The notes: generated by a model not told the origin, from the sequence alone. A stretch of 64,000 bases of DNA from Snuella lapsa (GCF_039539345.1 NZ_BAABCY010000099.1:36879-100878), one strand, 5' to 3'; shown: positions 1 to 9,221, counted from the first letter of the stretch. Translations and numbers: made by a program.

Positions 1-1539
1 TCACCAGTTGGACCGCAAACTGTTGGATCGAATAACAACCCTAGAACCATAGGGGGCATAATGCGAGATGGAACAAATACCGATGTTCCCAAACCAATAA
101 ATTGGACAGCGACCTATACGGCTCCCGATTCCGATCCTATATCCGTAAGTACCCGATGGCTTTACGCCTACGAAAATTACGTATCAAATACCTATGCCGC
201 CTGGAGAGCTGTAGGAAATAGCAATACATTTGCTGCCGGCCTTGGACATATTATGAAAGGAAGTGGTAAGGGATATGTTAAAAATGTAGAAGGAACACAA
301 AACTATGTGTTTGTAGGCAAGCCTAACAACAGTACAATAAGCACCACTATTACTGCTGGGAATGATGCCTTGGTAGGTAACCCATACCCTTCTGCTATAG
401 ACGCTAATGAATTTATTCTTGATAATGGACCAGGAGGGACAAATAGTATTTCCGGATCATTGTATTTTTGGGACACCTATGTAAGCAACAATACCCATAT
501 TTTAAGAGATTATGAGGGAGGTTATGCTATTTTAAATTTATCAGGAGGTAATGAAGCAACGACACCACCACCAACAGTAGATGGTTATTATGTAGCAGGA
601 GGAGATGGCTCCAAAGCTCCTGAGCGATATATACCGGTGGGTCAGGGATTTTTTGTTTCTACCATAAAAAGTTCTACATCATCGACACCTGGCGGACAGG
701 TTATATTTAAAAACAGTCAACGTGTTTTTGAAAGAGAACAAGTAACAGGCACTAATGACGGCTCTGTCTTCTTAAAACCCGGAGGCTCTAAAGGTAAAAA
801 CGACAAGCCAAAACCCAAAAAGCCTAATAATATTTATAATGATATTAGTCGCCTGAGACTTGATTTTAAAACACCTGAAGGTGCTGTAAAACACTTACTC
901 TTAGCCTTTACTCCTGATAATCGGGCAACAGATGGAATTGATTATGGATACGATGCACCTAAATTTAATGTATTCCCTAATGACTTAAATTGGGATATTG
1001 AAAACAGCCCCTATGAGATACAAGGCGTAGGTGCTTTTGATGAAACAAAGCAATACCCTTTAAGACTTACGTTAACCACAGGTGGCGAAGTAGAGATTAG
1101 CTTAAACACTTTGGAAGGCTTTGCTCCCAATGCCAAAGCATATATTTATGATTCGCTATTGGGAACATATACCAAAATAAATAATGCACCTTTTGAAACA
1201 ACATTGGATCCAGGTAATTACCTAAACAGGTACTTCCTAACCTTTGCCAAAGACAACGCACTATCTGTTGCAGACGAGCAATTAAACCAAATTGTTGTGA
1301 ATTATTTAAGAAACAGCAAGGAAATTTACATTAATCCGCCTAATGGTGTAGATGTAAACCAGGTTCTATTAATTAATATGCTTGGCCAAACTGTTAAAAC
1401 ATGGCATCCATCAAACACCTCTTCGTACTCTGGTGAAATAAAGATCCCAGTTAACGGTAGTATCCCTGATGGCAGCTATATAATAAAAGTTACTACTTCT
1501 ACTGGAACGATGAACAAAAAAGTTATTATCAATCAATAA
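1..1539 (+). CDS. T9SS-secreted surface protein, 3' part (5' end outside window)
   Basis: The frame is open through base 1, so the protein starts upstream of the window and the ATG at 61 is internal. The visible 512 residues are rich in Gly, Asn, Thr and Tyr, as in flavobacterial adhesins, and include the stretch LVGNPYPSAIDANEF (about nt 370-415) that recurs in such proteins. A Lys/Pro-rich linker (nt 780-830) leads into a module of about 140 residues (nt 838-1255) that is repeated in the next gene. The last 90 residues form a type A T9SS sorting domain (VLLINMLGQTVKTW, then PDGSYIIKV and a Lys-rich end). The product is expected to cross the outer membrane by T9SS and be anchored or released at the cell surface. 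The role of the missing N-terminal part cannot be told. Confidence 0.8.
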   Translation, partial: SPVGPQTVGSNNNPRTIGGIMRDGTNTDVPKPINWTATYTAPDSDPISVSTRWLYAYENYVSNTYAAWRAVGNSNTFAAGLGHIMKGSGKGYVKNVEGTQNYVFVGKPNNSTISTTITAGNDALVGNPYPSAIDANEFILDNGPGGTNSISGSLYFWDTYVSNNTHILRDYEGGYAILNLSGGNEATTPPPTVDGYYVAGGDGSKAPERYIPVGQGFFVSTIKSSTSSTPGGQVIFKNSQRVFEREQVTGTNDGSVFLKPGGSKGKNDKPKPKKPNNIYNDISRLRLDFKTPEGAVKHLLLAFTPDNRATDGIDYGYDAPKFNVFPNDLNWDIENSPYEIQGVGAFDETKQYPLRLTLTTGGEVEISLNTLEGFAPNAKAYIYDSLLGTYTKINNAPFETTLDPGNYLNRYFLTFAKDNALSVADEQLNQIVVNYLRNSKEIYINPPNGVDVNQVLLINMLGQTVKTWHPSNTSSYSGEIKIPVNGSIPDGSYIIKVTTSTGTMNKKVIINQ

Positions 1540-1562
1540 CATTTTACAAAATAGACGAACAA

Positions 1563-1586
1563 AAAAGGTGGCTCAGGCCACCTTTT
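1563..1586 (+). terminator. Rho-independent terminator after the surface protein gene
   Basis: A perfect stem GGTGGC/GCCACC, extended by A4/T4, closes a TCAG tetraloop and ends in a short T run, 23 bases after the stop codon. Confidence 0.75.
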
Positions 1587-1717
1587 CTACATTAACAAGA
1601 AAGTTTAAACTTACAATTAAATGTATTTTATCGATTTTTTAAGCATTTCATAGATTATTTGTGTTTTTTTTTATATGTTTGACTCAGAAACCAAAGCTAT
1701 CAATAACCCTAAATCTG

Positions 1718-2527
1718 ATGAAAACAATTACCAATCTATGTATGTTACTGATATTATTTACAACCCTAAATAATTTTAGTACCAACAACTCACCTCAAAA
1801 AACATCTTTGGCCTATGCTTTCGACAATATCCAACGTGTCCGTATAGATTTTACAATGCCTAATGGCTACATAAGACATCTTATGATAGGGTTTACTCCC
1901 AATAATGCAGCTACAGATGGTGTTGATTACGGCTATGATGCTTTAAACATAGACACCTTTGTCGATGACTTAAACTGGATGATAGAGGATGAACGTTATG
2001 TAATTCAAGGAGTAGGAGCTTTTGATGACACTAAAAAATATCCTTTAGGACTATTCTTAACAAATTCGGGAAATATCAAAATCGAACTGGATAGGCTGGA
2101 AAATTTTGAAACACCCATCGACGTTTTCATTTACGATTCTCAATTAAACACGTATACTAAGCTAAATGAAGATAGCTATTCAAAAACCATGGCCAGTGGC
2201 GAATACCTAAATAGATTTTACCTTGCTTTTAAAGAAGAAAGCAGTCATGACATCTTTGCAAAAACACTGGACATAGAGGAAGTTTCTTTTAAGAATACAC
2301 AAATTAGCTTTATTAACAGTACTAAAGAGCTATACATAAAAACTAACAATAATTTTAATATTGAAACAATTACCGTATTCAATATTCATGGACAAAAACT
2401 TTTAGTATCTCCAAAAGTAAACAAGTCGACCATTAGAATCCCGCTAAATAACGTTAGAATGGGGCACGGAATAGTAAACATAGAAACGGATCACGGTTCT
2501 ATAGCCAAACAAATTATCATTCAATAA
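1718..2527 (+). CDS. Secreted T9SS paralogue of the C-terminal module of the preceding gene
   Basis: This 269-residue protein starts at the ATG that gives a proper signal peptide (MKTITNLCMLLILFTTL); an in-frame ATG 57 bases upstream would add a non-signal extension. The body (nt about 1813-2232) aligns along its length with the module ending the previous gene: both have GFTPxNxATDGxDYGYDA-type and YxIQGVGAFDxTKxYPL-type segments, then IYDSxLxTYTKxN and YLNRxxLxF. The C-terminal 80 residues again resemble a T9SS sorting domain (ITVFNIHGQKLL). It is thus a stand-alone copy of a module otherwise carried by a giant protein. Function unknown; surface location is inferred from signal peptide plus sorting domain. 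Confidence 0.72.
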   Translation: MKTITNLCMLLILFTTLNNFSTNNSPQKTSLAYAFDNIQRVRIDFTMPNGYIRHLMIGFTPNNAATDGVDYGYDALNIDTFVDDLNWMIEDERYVIQGVGAFDDTKKYPLGLFLTNSGNIKIELDRLENFETPIDVFIYDSQLNTYTKLNEDSYSKTMASGEYLNRFYLAFKEESSHDIFAKTLDIEEVSFKNTQISFINSTKELYIKTNNNFNIETITVFNIHGQKLLVSPKVNKSTIRIPLNNVRMGHGIVNIETDHGSIAKQIIIQ

Positions 2528-2630
2528 TCCCAATCAATAATGGAAATAACCATCAACCTTTCATGTACTTAGTAATTATTTTAGTTAGTCACCAAAAAAA
2601 CTAATACAATACTAAAACGTGTTTGACTTA

Positions 2631-2658
2631 AAAGTCCTAAAGCTTAATTTAGGACTTT
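2631..2658. terminator. Hairpin terminator between convergent genes
   Basis: An 11-bp perfect stem AAAGTCCTAAA/TTTAGGACTTT has a 6-base loop. A T run follows on the + strand. The right arm overlaps the hisS stop codon, so the structure can serve both convergent genes, more strongly the + strand one. Confidence 0.7.
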
Positions 2659-4025
2659 TTTATTTGATCTATTAAAGCATCCAGGTCTAATGTAGATTGC
2701 TCACCAGAAACCATATTTTTTAAGGCAAACTTATTGGATTGCATTTCCTCTGCTCCAACCAAAATAACAAATGGGATTTGACGTTTATTGGCGTGGTTCA
2801 TTTGCTTTTTCATTTTAGCGCTATCTGGATACAGCTCTGCATGGATGCCATGAGCTCTCAATTGTTTAATTGCTTTTAAACTAAACAAGGCTTCAGAATC
2901 ACCAAAATTTATAAACAACGCATCAACAGATTTAGCAACTGTTTTTGGGAACAACCCTAAAGACTCTAAAACCAGATAAATCCTATCCAGCCCAAAACTA
3001 ATCCCCACACCGCTTACATTTTTTAGTCCGAAAATACCAGTTAGGTCATCGTAGCGACCACCACCACCAATAGAACCCATCGCTACTGTTTTAGGGGCAG
3101 CTACCTCAAATATAGCTCCTGTATAATAATTTAACCCTCTGGCTAACGTAACGTCCAATTCTAAAGTTGTTGTTTCCAAGCCAAGCGCATTGATTGCTGT
3201 ATCAATAAATTCCAATTCCTCAATCCCCGTAATACCTTCTTCTGAAGATGCCAAGATGCCTTTTAAAATCGCTACTTGCTCCTTAAAAGTCCCCGAAAGT
3301 GAAAATAAAGGTTCTAATTTAGCAATGCCACTTTGCGGGATACCCTTGCCCAACATCTCCTCCTTTACTTTTTCTTCACCAATCTTATCCAATTTATCAA
3401 GTGCAACAGTAAAATCAATTAACTTATCACCAGCACCAATTACCTCTGCAATTCCAGAGAGTATTTTTCTGTTATTTATTTTTATGGTAACACCATCAAG
3501 CTTTAATGCTGAAAATACCGTATCGTATAACTGTATGAATTCTACCTCTTGCCATAAAGAATCCGATCCAACCACATCGGCATCGCACTGGTAAAACTCT
3601 CTAAAGCGCCCTTTTTGAGGCCTATCGGCTCTCCATACGGGCTGTATTTGATACCGTTTAAACGGAAACTCGATCTCGTTTTGGTGCTGCACTACATAGC
3701 GAGCAAAGGGAACTGTTAAATCGTAACGCAGAGCTTTCTCCGAAATTTTAGATGTTAGCTTAGCCGAACTTTTTTCTGAATAAAGAGCCTCATCAATTTT
3801 GCCCAAAAAATCCCCGGAATTCAAAATCTTAAAAATCAGGCGATCTCCCTCCTCTCCATACTTCCCCATAAGGGTATCGGAATTCTCGAAACTTGGTGTT
3901 TCAATAGGTTGGAAACCAAATGTTTCAAACGCCCTTCTTATCGTATTAAAAATATAATGCCGTTTAGCTACTTGTTCTGGATTAAAATCTCTTGTACCTT
4001 TAGGAATACTTGGTTTTTGAGCCAT
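2649..4025 (-). CDS. hisS: Histidine--tRNA ligase
   Basis: Class II aminoacyl-tRNA synthetase charging tRNA-His in the cytoplasm. The N-terminus has PKGTRDF; motif 2 is seen in RADRPQKGRFREFYQCDAD; the His-A region is GLNYYTG; motif 3 is the GGGGRYDDLTGIFG to GISFGLDRI segment; the C-terminal 90 residues form the anticodon-binding domain. The chosen start gives MAQKPSIPKGTRDF, 458 residues, with AGGAAG 6 bases upstream. An ATG five codons earlier has no such support. The length suits the Bacteroidota form. A leader of roughly 95 bases precedes the gene if the -7 element at 4126-4133 is used. Confidence 0.95.
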   Translation of the reverse strand: MAQKPSIPKGTRDFNPEQVAKRHYIFNTIRRAFETFGFQPIETPSFENSDTLMGKYGEEGDRLIFKILNSGDFLGKIDEALYSEKSSAKLTSKISEKALRYDLTVPFARYVVQHQNEIEFPFKRYQIQPVWRADRPQKGRFREFYQCDADVVGSDSLWQEVEFIQLYDTVFSALKLDGVTIKINNRKILSGIAEVIGAGDKLIDFTVALDKLDKIGEEKVKEEMLGKGIPQSGIAKLEPLFSLSGTFKEQVAILKGILASSEEGITGIEELEFIDTAINALGLETTTLELDVTLARGLNYYTGAIFEVAAPKTVAMGSIGGGGRYDDLTGIFGLKNVSGVGISFGLDRIYLVLESLGLFPKTVAKSVDALFINFGDSEALFSLKAIKQLRAHGIHAELYPDSAKMKKQMNHANKRQIPFVILVGAEEMQSNKFALKNMVSGEQSTLDLDALIDQIKKS

Positions 4026-4125
4026 AATAACTTCCTGCAATGGCAGGAACCCTTTTTATAATTAATAATATTGTTAAAAAGTGAATTCGCACTTAGCGTG
4101 GAATACCTTATCCTTTTGCTTGAAG

Positions 4126-4133
4126 CAAAAATA
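4126..4133 (-). promoter_or_regulatory. Possible Bacteroidota -7 promoter element for hisS
   Basis: The minus strand reads TATTTTTG, matching TAnnTTTG, about 100 bases before the hisS start. It overlaps a perfect TTTTGCTT-G-AAGCAAAA palindrome (4114-4130). I see no good TTG -33 element at the usual distance, so support is limited. Confidence 0.35.
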
Positions 4134-4189
4134 AAGAATGAAACGAACATTAATAAATTTTAAGCATTTTTTCACAAAAGGTAATCACG

Positions 4190-4657
4190 CTAATTTATTA
4201 ACCTATCAAAAAAGTTAAACAAATCTCCTTTTGTTATTACTGCCCCTTGCTGGATGAGTTTAAATTTATCTAAATTTCTATCATCGGTATAATCTTTTTT
4301 GGCTTGTAAAAACTCCACACGGTCATCCATTAAATTTTCACGCAGCCAATTATATCCTTCGGTAGTCGTTAAATCTTTTTCCACATTAAGCTTAACGGCG
4401 ATAACATGCATTTTATCATCATTCAAGCTAAACAAGTGTATTTGGTTAGGTGATATATGCTCCAAATACTTAGCTGCATTTAAAGCGCCCTCCCATATTA
4501 AATCGCTAAATACGTCTAATTCCATTTCTGCCATTTCCGGCTTATTAGCTTTAAGGTTTTTCCATTCGTCTGCTGTAATAGATTGGGTTGCCAAAAAATT
4601 AATAAACTCCTGGTGCAATTCTTCAAACTGTTCTTTTGTAAGCCTACTGTACTTCAT
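4190..4657 (-). CDS. DUF6495-family protein, function unknown
   Basis: A 155-residue soluble acidic protein starting MKYSRLTKEQFEELHQEFI, without signal peptide or membrane segment. I recognise it as the small conserved Flavobacteriia family usually labelled DUF6495. It is mostly helical at the N-terminus, with a WEGALNAAKYLEHI stretch in the middle and a conserved-looking GDLFNFFDRLI end. It lies between hisS and the ribosomal protein operon on the same strand, but a clear terminator follows rplI upstream of it and 164 bases separate it from hisS, so it is probably transcribed alone. No enzymatic motif is visible. Confidence 0.65.
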   Translation of the reverse strand: MKYSRLTKEQFEELHQEFINFLATQSITADEWKNLKANKPEMAEMELDVFSDLIWEGALNAAKYLEHISPNQIHLFSLNDDKMHVIAVKLNVEKDLTTTEGYNWLRENLMDDRVEFLQAKKDYTDDRNLDKFKLIQQGAVITKGDLFNFFDRLIN

Positions 4658-4704
4658 TACATTTTAACTTTAATGTTTTCTATTGTAGCAAGAAATTCTC
4701 AAGC

Positions 4705-4740
4705 AAATAAAAAAACCGTTTAGAGTTCATCTAAACGGTT
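4705..4740 (-). terminator. Rho-independent terminator of the rpsF-rpsR-rplI operon
   Basis: An 11-bp perfect stem AACCGTTTAGA/TCTAAACGGTT with loop GTTCA is followed, on the minus strand, by a run of T residues. It lies 22 bases beyond the rplI stop codon. Confidence 0.9.
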
Positions 4741-4762
4741 TATCTTTTATATACATTTAAAA

Positions 4763-5215
4763 TTAGTTTGCCTGTGCAACAACTTCAAATTCTAGATCGA
4801 CAGATACTTCTCTGTGTAAACGTACAATAGCATTGTATTTCCCTGTACGTTTAATGTTTCCACCGATCACATTGATAAACTTTTTATCAATATTCTGTCC
4901 TTCTTTTTCTAAAGCGGCAGCAACATCAATATTGTTTACAGATCCGAATAGTTTATCTCCAGATCCTACTTTAGAAGCTATTTTAATCTCTAAAGCCTTT
5001 AATGCTTCAGCAATTTTATTAGCATCATCAATAATCTTCTTTTCTTTAAAAGCTCTTTGCTTTAAGTTCTCAGCCAATACTTTTTTAGCCGAAATTGTTG
5101 CTAAAATAGCTTTTCCTTGAGGAATTAAAAAGTTTCTACCATAACCGTTCTTAACCGTTACAACATCGTCTTTAAATCCTAAATTTTCAACGTCTTGTTT
5201 TAATATAAGTTCCAT
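4763..5215 (-). CDS. rplI: Large-subunit ribosomal protein bL9
   Basis: A 150-residue protein of the usual bL9 length. The N-terminal domain MELILKQDVENLGFKDDVV with GYGRNFLIPQGKA binds 23S rRNA. A long charged central helix (about residues 40-75) follows, then the C-terminal domain (SVNNIDVAAALE, LHREVSVDLEFEVV). It is the last gene of an S6-S18-L9 operon, 13 bases after rpsR, with a strong terminator behind it. The initiating ATG is unambiguous by alignment with the family start MxxILxxDVxxLG. Confidence 0.97.
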   Translation of the reverse strand: MELILKQDVENLGFKDDVVTVKNGYGRNFLIPQGKAILATISAKKVLAENLKQRAFKEKKIIDDANKIAEALKALEIKIASKVGSGDKLFGSVNNIDVAAALEKEGQNIDKKFINVIGGNIKRTGKYNAIVRLHREVSVDLEFEVVAQAN

Positions 5216-5228
5216 AGTTATGCTTATT

Positions 5229-5525
5229 TTATTTCAACAAATCTGCCACATAAGGCATTAATGCCAAATGACGTGCTCTCTTAACAGCAACAGATACTTT
5301 TCTTTGATATTTTAATGAAGTCCCTGTTAAACGTCTTGGTAAGATTTTACCTTGCTCGTTTACAAATTTCAATAAGAAATCTGGATCTTTGTAATCGATA
5401 TATTTAATACCAGACTTTTTGAAACGACAATACTTTTTAGTTTTGTTAGTTTCGATGTTTAACGGAGTTAAATATCTAATTTCTCCGTCTTTTTTTCCTT
5501 TAGATTGTTGTTCTATCGACGACAT
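5229..5525 (-). CDS. rpsR: Small-subunit ribosomal protein bS18
   Basis: A 98-residue bS18. The conserved core is visible: KYCRFKKSGIKYIDYKDPDFL, then KILPRRLTGTSLKYQRKVSVAVKRARHLALMPY, the region that contacts 16S rRNA and bS6 in the 30S platform. The N-terminal 25 residues are polar and Lys/Ser/Gln-rich, a common extension in Bacteroidota. It starts 2 bases after the rpsF stop, so the two are almost certainly co-translated, which suits proteins that bind as a heterodimer. Confidence 0.97.
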   Translation of the reverse strand: MSSIEQQSKGKKDGEIRYLTPLNIETNKTKKYCRFKKSGIKYIDYKDPDFLLKFVNEQGKILPRRLTGTSLKYQRKVSVAVKRARHLALMPYVADLLK

Positions 5526-5527
5526 AA

Positions 5528-5866
5528 TTAAGCTTTTTGTTTAAGTTTTTCTCTTCTTCTCTCAGCCCAAGCTACTGCATGCTTATCTAACTTAACTGTT
5601 AAATAACGCATAAAACGCTCGTCACGTCTAAACTCTACTTCTAGTGCATCAATTGCTTCACCAGACACAGTGTACTCAAATAAGTGATAGAAACCACTTT
5701 TCTTGTTTTGAATTGGGTAAGCTAATTTTTTTAAGCCCCAATCTTCCTTAGCTACCATCTTAGCTCCCTTAGAAACAAGAAAATCTTCATATTTCTTTAC
5801 TGTTTCCTTTATCTGATCTTCAGATAAAACGGGATTTAAGATGAAAACAGTTTCATAATGATTCAT
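5528..5866 (-). CDS. rpsF: Small-subunit ribosomal protein bS6
   Basis: A 112-residue bS6 starting MNHYETVFILNPVLSEDQIK. Family features include the KYEDFL helix, WGLKKLAYPIQNKKSGFYHLFEY and the FRRDERFMRYLTVKL strand. The frame is open for 25 further codons upstream with an ATG at 5941, but that segment overlaps the predicted promoter and has no family homology, so the start at 5866 is preferred. It is the first gene of the operon; the operon has no ssb or priB, unlike that of enterobacteria. Confidence 0.96.
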   Translation of the reverse strand: MNHYETVFILNPVLSEDQIKETVKKYEDFLVSKGAKMVAKEDWGLKKLAYPIQNKKSGFYHLFEYTVSGEAIDALEVEFRRDERFMRYLTVKLDKHAVAWAERRREKLKQKA

Positions 5867-5899
5867 AATTAAATCTAATTTATTATTAAAAATTGGGTG

Positions 5900-5931
5900 C
5901 AAAAATAACCATATATTTCCTATATTGCAAG
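5900..5931 (-). promoter_or_regulatory. Promoter of the rpsF-rpsR-rplI operon
   Basis: On the minus strand TATTTTTG (5900-5907) matches the Bacteroidota -7 consensus TAnnTTTG, and TTG at 5928-5930 sits 20 bases upstream as the -33 element. Transcription should begin near 5893, about 27 bases before the rpsF ATG. Confidence 0.65.
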
Positions 5932-6066
5932 CATATTCCAAACAATTATAGTGTAAAGTTTTATATGTTAAAAATATGTTAAAACAAACACTTTATCGAT
6001 GATTTTTGGTTTTTAGCCGAATTTTTTGTACTATTGTCGATATCTTAACCGAAATATTAAAATGTT

Positions 6067-6762
6067 ATGACTTTAAACTGTGTAGTAGTAGACGACTCCG
6101 CAATACAACGTCTCTCGATAGTTAAGTTGGTAGAAAACCACCCTTCACTTAATTTAATCGCCGAGTACAGTAGTGCATTAGAAACCAAAAACGGGTTGAA
6201 TACGCACAAAGTAGATTTAATCTTTTTAGACATTGAAATGCCAGTGTTAAATGGATTTGAACTTCTGGACGTATTAAACAACAAGCCTCAAATTATCTTT
6301 GTAACCGGAAAAACCGAGTATGCCTTTAAAGCATTTAATTACGATGCTACCGATTATTTGCACAAACCAATTACAAAAGAACGTTTTAACACATCCGTTG
6401 AAAAAGCTTTAGAACAGCACCGACTAACTTTGGATTTCAACGAAGAAGAAGGCGAACATATTTTTGTAAAAAGTAACCTAAAAAAGAGAAAGGTTTACAT
6501 TAAAGATATTAAATGGATTGAAGCTTTAGGTGATTACGTAAAACTCGTTACCGAAGAAACAAGCCTTGTAGTATTATCTACAATGAAAGCGTTTGAAAAA
6601 GAATTACCAGAAAATAAATTTTTGAGAATTCACAAATCGTATATAGTTAACCTAGACAAAATAGATAGGTTTAACAGTAAAAATGTTGAAGTTGGCGCTT
6701 ATGAGATTCCTTTAAGCCGGAACAAGAAAACCCAACTTGTAGATGCTTTAAATAACATTTAA
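6067..6762 (+). CDS. LytTR-family response regulator
   Basis: A 231-residue cytoplasmic two-component regulator. The N-terminal receiver has the acidic pair D9-D10, phospho-acceptor D55 (IFLDIEMPVLNG), T80 and K100 (YLHKPI). From about residue 127 a LytTR DNA-binding domain follows (KRKVYIKDIKWIEALGDYVK, then FLRIHKSYIVNLDKI). Such regulators are usually activated by a membrane histidine kinase of the LytS/YehU type; none is adjacent, so it is an orphan here. It is divergent from the rpsF operon and converges on priA with 5 bases between the stops. Its targets cannot be told. Confidence 0.92.
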   Translation: MTLNCVVVDDSAIQRLSIVKLVENHPSLNLIAEYSSALETKNGLNTHKVDLIFLDIEMPVLNGFELLDVLNNKPQIIFVTGKTEYAFKAFNYDATDYLHKPITKERFNTSVEKALEQHRLTLDFNEEEGEHIFVKSNLKKRKVYIKDIKWIEALGDYVKLVTEETSLVVLSTMKAFEKELPENKFLRIHKSYIVNLDKIDRFNSKNVEVGAYEIPLSRNKKTQLVDALNNI

Positions 6763-6767
6763 ACCAG

Positions 6768-9221
6768 TTAAAAGTTATCGACATTTAAAATTACCCTAAC
6801 TGAACGAAAATCTTTTATACTAGAGAAGCTATTATTAATTTTAATGATAGCTTCTTTTGTTTTAGACAGCGATTGGTTTTTAGGGATCTTAATTAGAATG
6901 TTTTTATGAAACTGGTTCCTAATTCTGGAAATTGGTGGCGACTCTGGTCCTAACACATAAGAATCGAACACATTTCGTAATGATTTCGCTAACCAGTTAG
7001 AAGCCGTATCCACCTTAATATAGTCTTTATGCTTTAGTGTTATTTTAATCTGCTTATATACTGGTGGATATTTAAAATTATAACGATCGTTTATTTGCTC
7101 ATTAAACATCTCAATATAATTGTTGGTAGATACTTGCTGTAAAATATTGTGGTATGGGTTATAAGTTTGAATCAATACTTTCCCCCTAATGTCTGTACGC
7201 CCTGCCCTTCCTGCCACCTGTAGCAATAATTGGAAACTACGCTCATGAGCTCTAAAATCGGGAAAGTTAAGCATGTTATCCGCATTCATAACACCTACCA
7301 ATTTTACATTTCTAAAGTCTAGCCCTTTAGTTAGCATTTGGGTTCCCACTAAAATATCCACCTCTTGTTGCTCAAAGGCCGTGATTATTTTTTCATAACC
7401 ATACTTTCCCCTTGTTGTATCCAAGTCCATTCTTGCAACTTTCTTGTCAGGAAATAGCATCTTAACCTCAGCTTCTATCTGTTCGGTTCCCAACCCTTTA
7501 CGGTCCAGCTCATGACTTCCACACGCCATGCATTCACGCAACATGGCCATAACATAGCCACAGTAATGACACCGTAATTGATTACGGTATTGATGATACG
7601 TTAAACTTACATCACAATTAGGGCATTGTGGTGAATTTCCACATGTTACGCATTCTACAACAGGAGAGAAACCGCGCCTATTTTGAAACAGAATAATTTG
7701 GTGCCCCTCTTGTAAGGTTTCGGTCATCTCTAAAACAAGCCGTTCACTAAAATGACCTTTCATTCGTTTCTTTTTCCTGGCTTCCTTAATATCGACCAAT
7801 TCAATATCGGGCATTAAAACATTATTATAACGCTTATTTATTTCAACGAATCCGTATTTGTTTTGTTTGGCATTAAAATAACTCTCTAAACTTGGTGTTG
7901 CAGATCCTAATAGCACCTGTGCTTGCCATATGTTTGCCAAAACTATCGCCGTATCGCGTGCATGGTATCTTGGTGCGGGATCAAACTGTTTAAAAGATTG
8001 CTCGTGTTCCTCATCTACTATAATTAGCCCTAAGTTGGTAAAAGGTAAAAAAATTGAGGAACGCGCCCCCAATATAATCTTCGCTTTGGCTTTACTCTCT
8101 AACACATTGTTCCAAACCTCAACACGCTCATTAGAAGAATATTTAGAATGGAACACCGAAACCTGCTCTCCAAAATAATTTTGTAACCTCGTAATTAGCT
8201 GGGTAGTCAAAGCTATTTCTGGCAACAAATAAAGCACTTGCTTTCCTTTTTTAACAGCTTCTTCAATTAACTTAACATATACTTCTGTTTTACCAGACGA
8301 TGTAACACCATGCAACAACGTAACATGATGGGAAGCAAACGATTCCTTAATCTCCCCTAAAGCCTTTTCTTGATATGCATTTAACTGTTTGCTTGATTCA
8401 TTTTCAGCACCGTCATATTGAATACGATCTGTTTGAATGTAATATTCTTCAAGAACACCTTTATCTATTAGCGATTTAACAATTGCTGACGAAGCCTTAC
8501 TTTCTTCAGTAAGCTCTGAGACTTTAATTGGTCTTTTTGTTTTGGACGACAACATAAACAAGGTCATAACCACCAAATGTTGCTTAGGAGCCCTGTTCAA
8601 GCTTTCTAATAGATCTTGAAGTGCTTTTTCTGAAGTAAAGTCGGAATGTAACTTTACATAGCGCACCAGTTTAGGCTTATACTTTTCATATACTTCCTCT
8701 TCTAAGAAAATAGCCTCTTTCTCGATTAACCGCTTAATTACCGGTAATACATTTTTTTTATCGAGAATATTCATTATGTCGTGAATCTTTAATGATGTCT
8801 GGTACTGCAACGCTTCAAACACCAAAAATTCGTCGTCTTTCAAAATGGATTCATCAATGGTCTTTGTTTTATTCCTGGAAAGTATCGTCTCACTTTCTAA
8901 AATAAAAGCACTTGGTAAAGCGGCTCTCATAATATCTCCAAGAGTGCACATATAATAGCTAGAAATCCACTGCCAAAGCTTTAATTGGCTTTCTGTTACT
9001 ATAGGGACATCATCCAATATCTGATGAATTTCTTTAGCCTCATAAGCCAGCGGCGGAACGGTATGAATTTTTGCCACTATACCCGTGTATATTTTTGACT
9101 TACCGAAGGGAACAGCTACACGCATACCTACTTTTAAAAAATCAGCCTCTGAAATAGTTATACTATAGGTAAATAACTTTTTAAGAGGGACAGGAATAAT
9201 AACATCAATAAAATACTGCAT
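6768..9221 (-). CDS. priA: Primosomal protein N' (replication restart helicase PriA)
   Basis: An 817-residue superfamily 2 DNA helicase that recognises stalled forks and reloads the replicative helicase. Visible parts: the N-terminal 3'BD (YFIDVIIPVPLKKLFTY), Walker A (LLHGVTSSGKTEVY), the DEEH box (LIIVDEEHEQSFKQ), two zinc sites (CVTCGNSPQCPNC and CHYCG...CMACG), and helicase motifs V-VI (MLTKGLDF, VAGRAGR). All key residues seem present. It lies 3 bases downstream of a YihY-family gene on the same strand and is likely co-transcribed with it and perhaps nadC. Confidence 0.96.
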   Translation of the reverse strand: MQYFIDVIIPVPLKKLFTYSITISEADFLKVGMRVAVPFGKSKIYTGIVAKIHTVPPLAYEAKEIHQILDDVPIVTESQLKLWQWISSYYMCTLGDIMRAALPSAFILESETILSRNKTKTIDESILKDDEFLVFEALQYQTSLKIHDIMNILDKKNVLPVIKRLIEKEAIFLEEEVYEKYKPKLVRYVKLHSDFTSEKALQDLLESLNRAPKQHLVVMTLFMLSSKTKRPIKVSELTEESKASSAIVKSLIDKGVLEEYYIQTDRIQYDGAENESSKQLNAYQEKALGEIKESFASHHVTLLHGVTSSGKTEVYVKLIEEAVKKGKQVLYLLPEIALTTQLITRLQNYFGEQVSVFHSKYSSNERVEVWNNVLESKAKAKIILGARSSIFLPFTNLGLIIVDEEHEQSFKQFDPAPRYHARDTAIVLANIWQAQVLLGSATPSLESYFNAKQNKYGFVEINKRYNNVLMPDIELVDIKEARKKKRMKGHFSERLVLEMTETLQEGHQIILFQNRRGFSPVVECVTCGNSPQCPNCDVSLTYHQYRNQLRCHYCGYVMAMLRECMACGSHELDRKGLGTEQIEAEVKMLFPDKKVARMDLDTTRGKYGYEKIITAFEQQEVDILVGTQMLTKGLDFRNVKLVGVMNADNMLNFPDFRAHERSFQLLLQVAGRAGRTDIRGKVLIQTYNPYHNILQQVSTNNYIEMFNEQINDRYNFKYPPVYKQIKITLKHKDYIKVDTASNWLAKSLRNVFDSYVLGPESPPISRIRNQFHKNILIKIPKNQSLSKTKEAIIKINNSFSSIKDFRSVRVILNVDNF

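Noticed and set aside
3190..3594. 134-codon + strand open frame
   Set aside because: Antisense within hisS, Ser-rich translation with no family features; hisS is certain.
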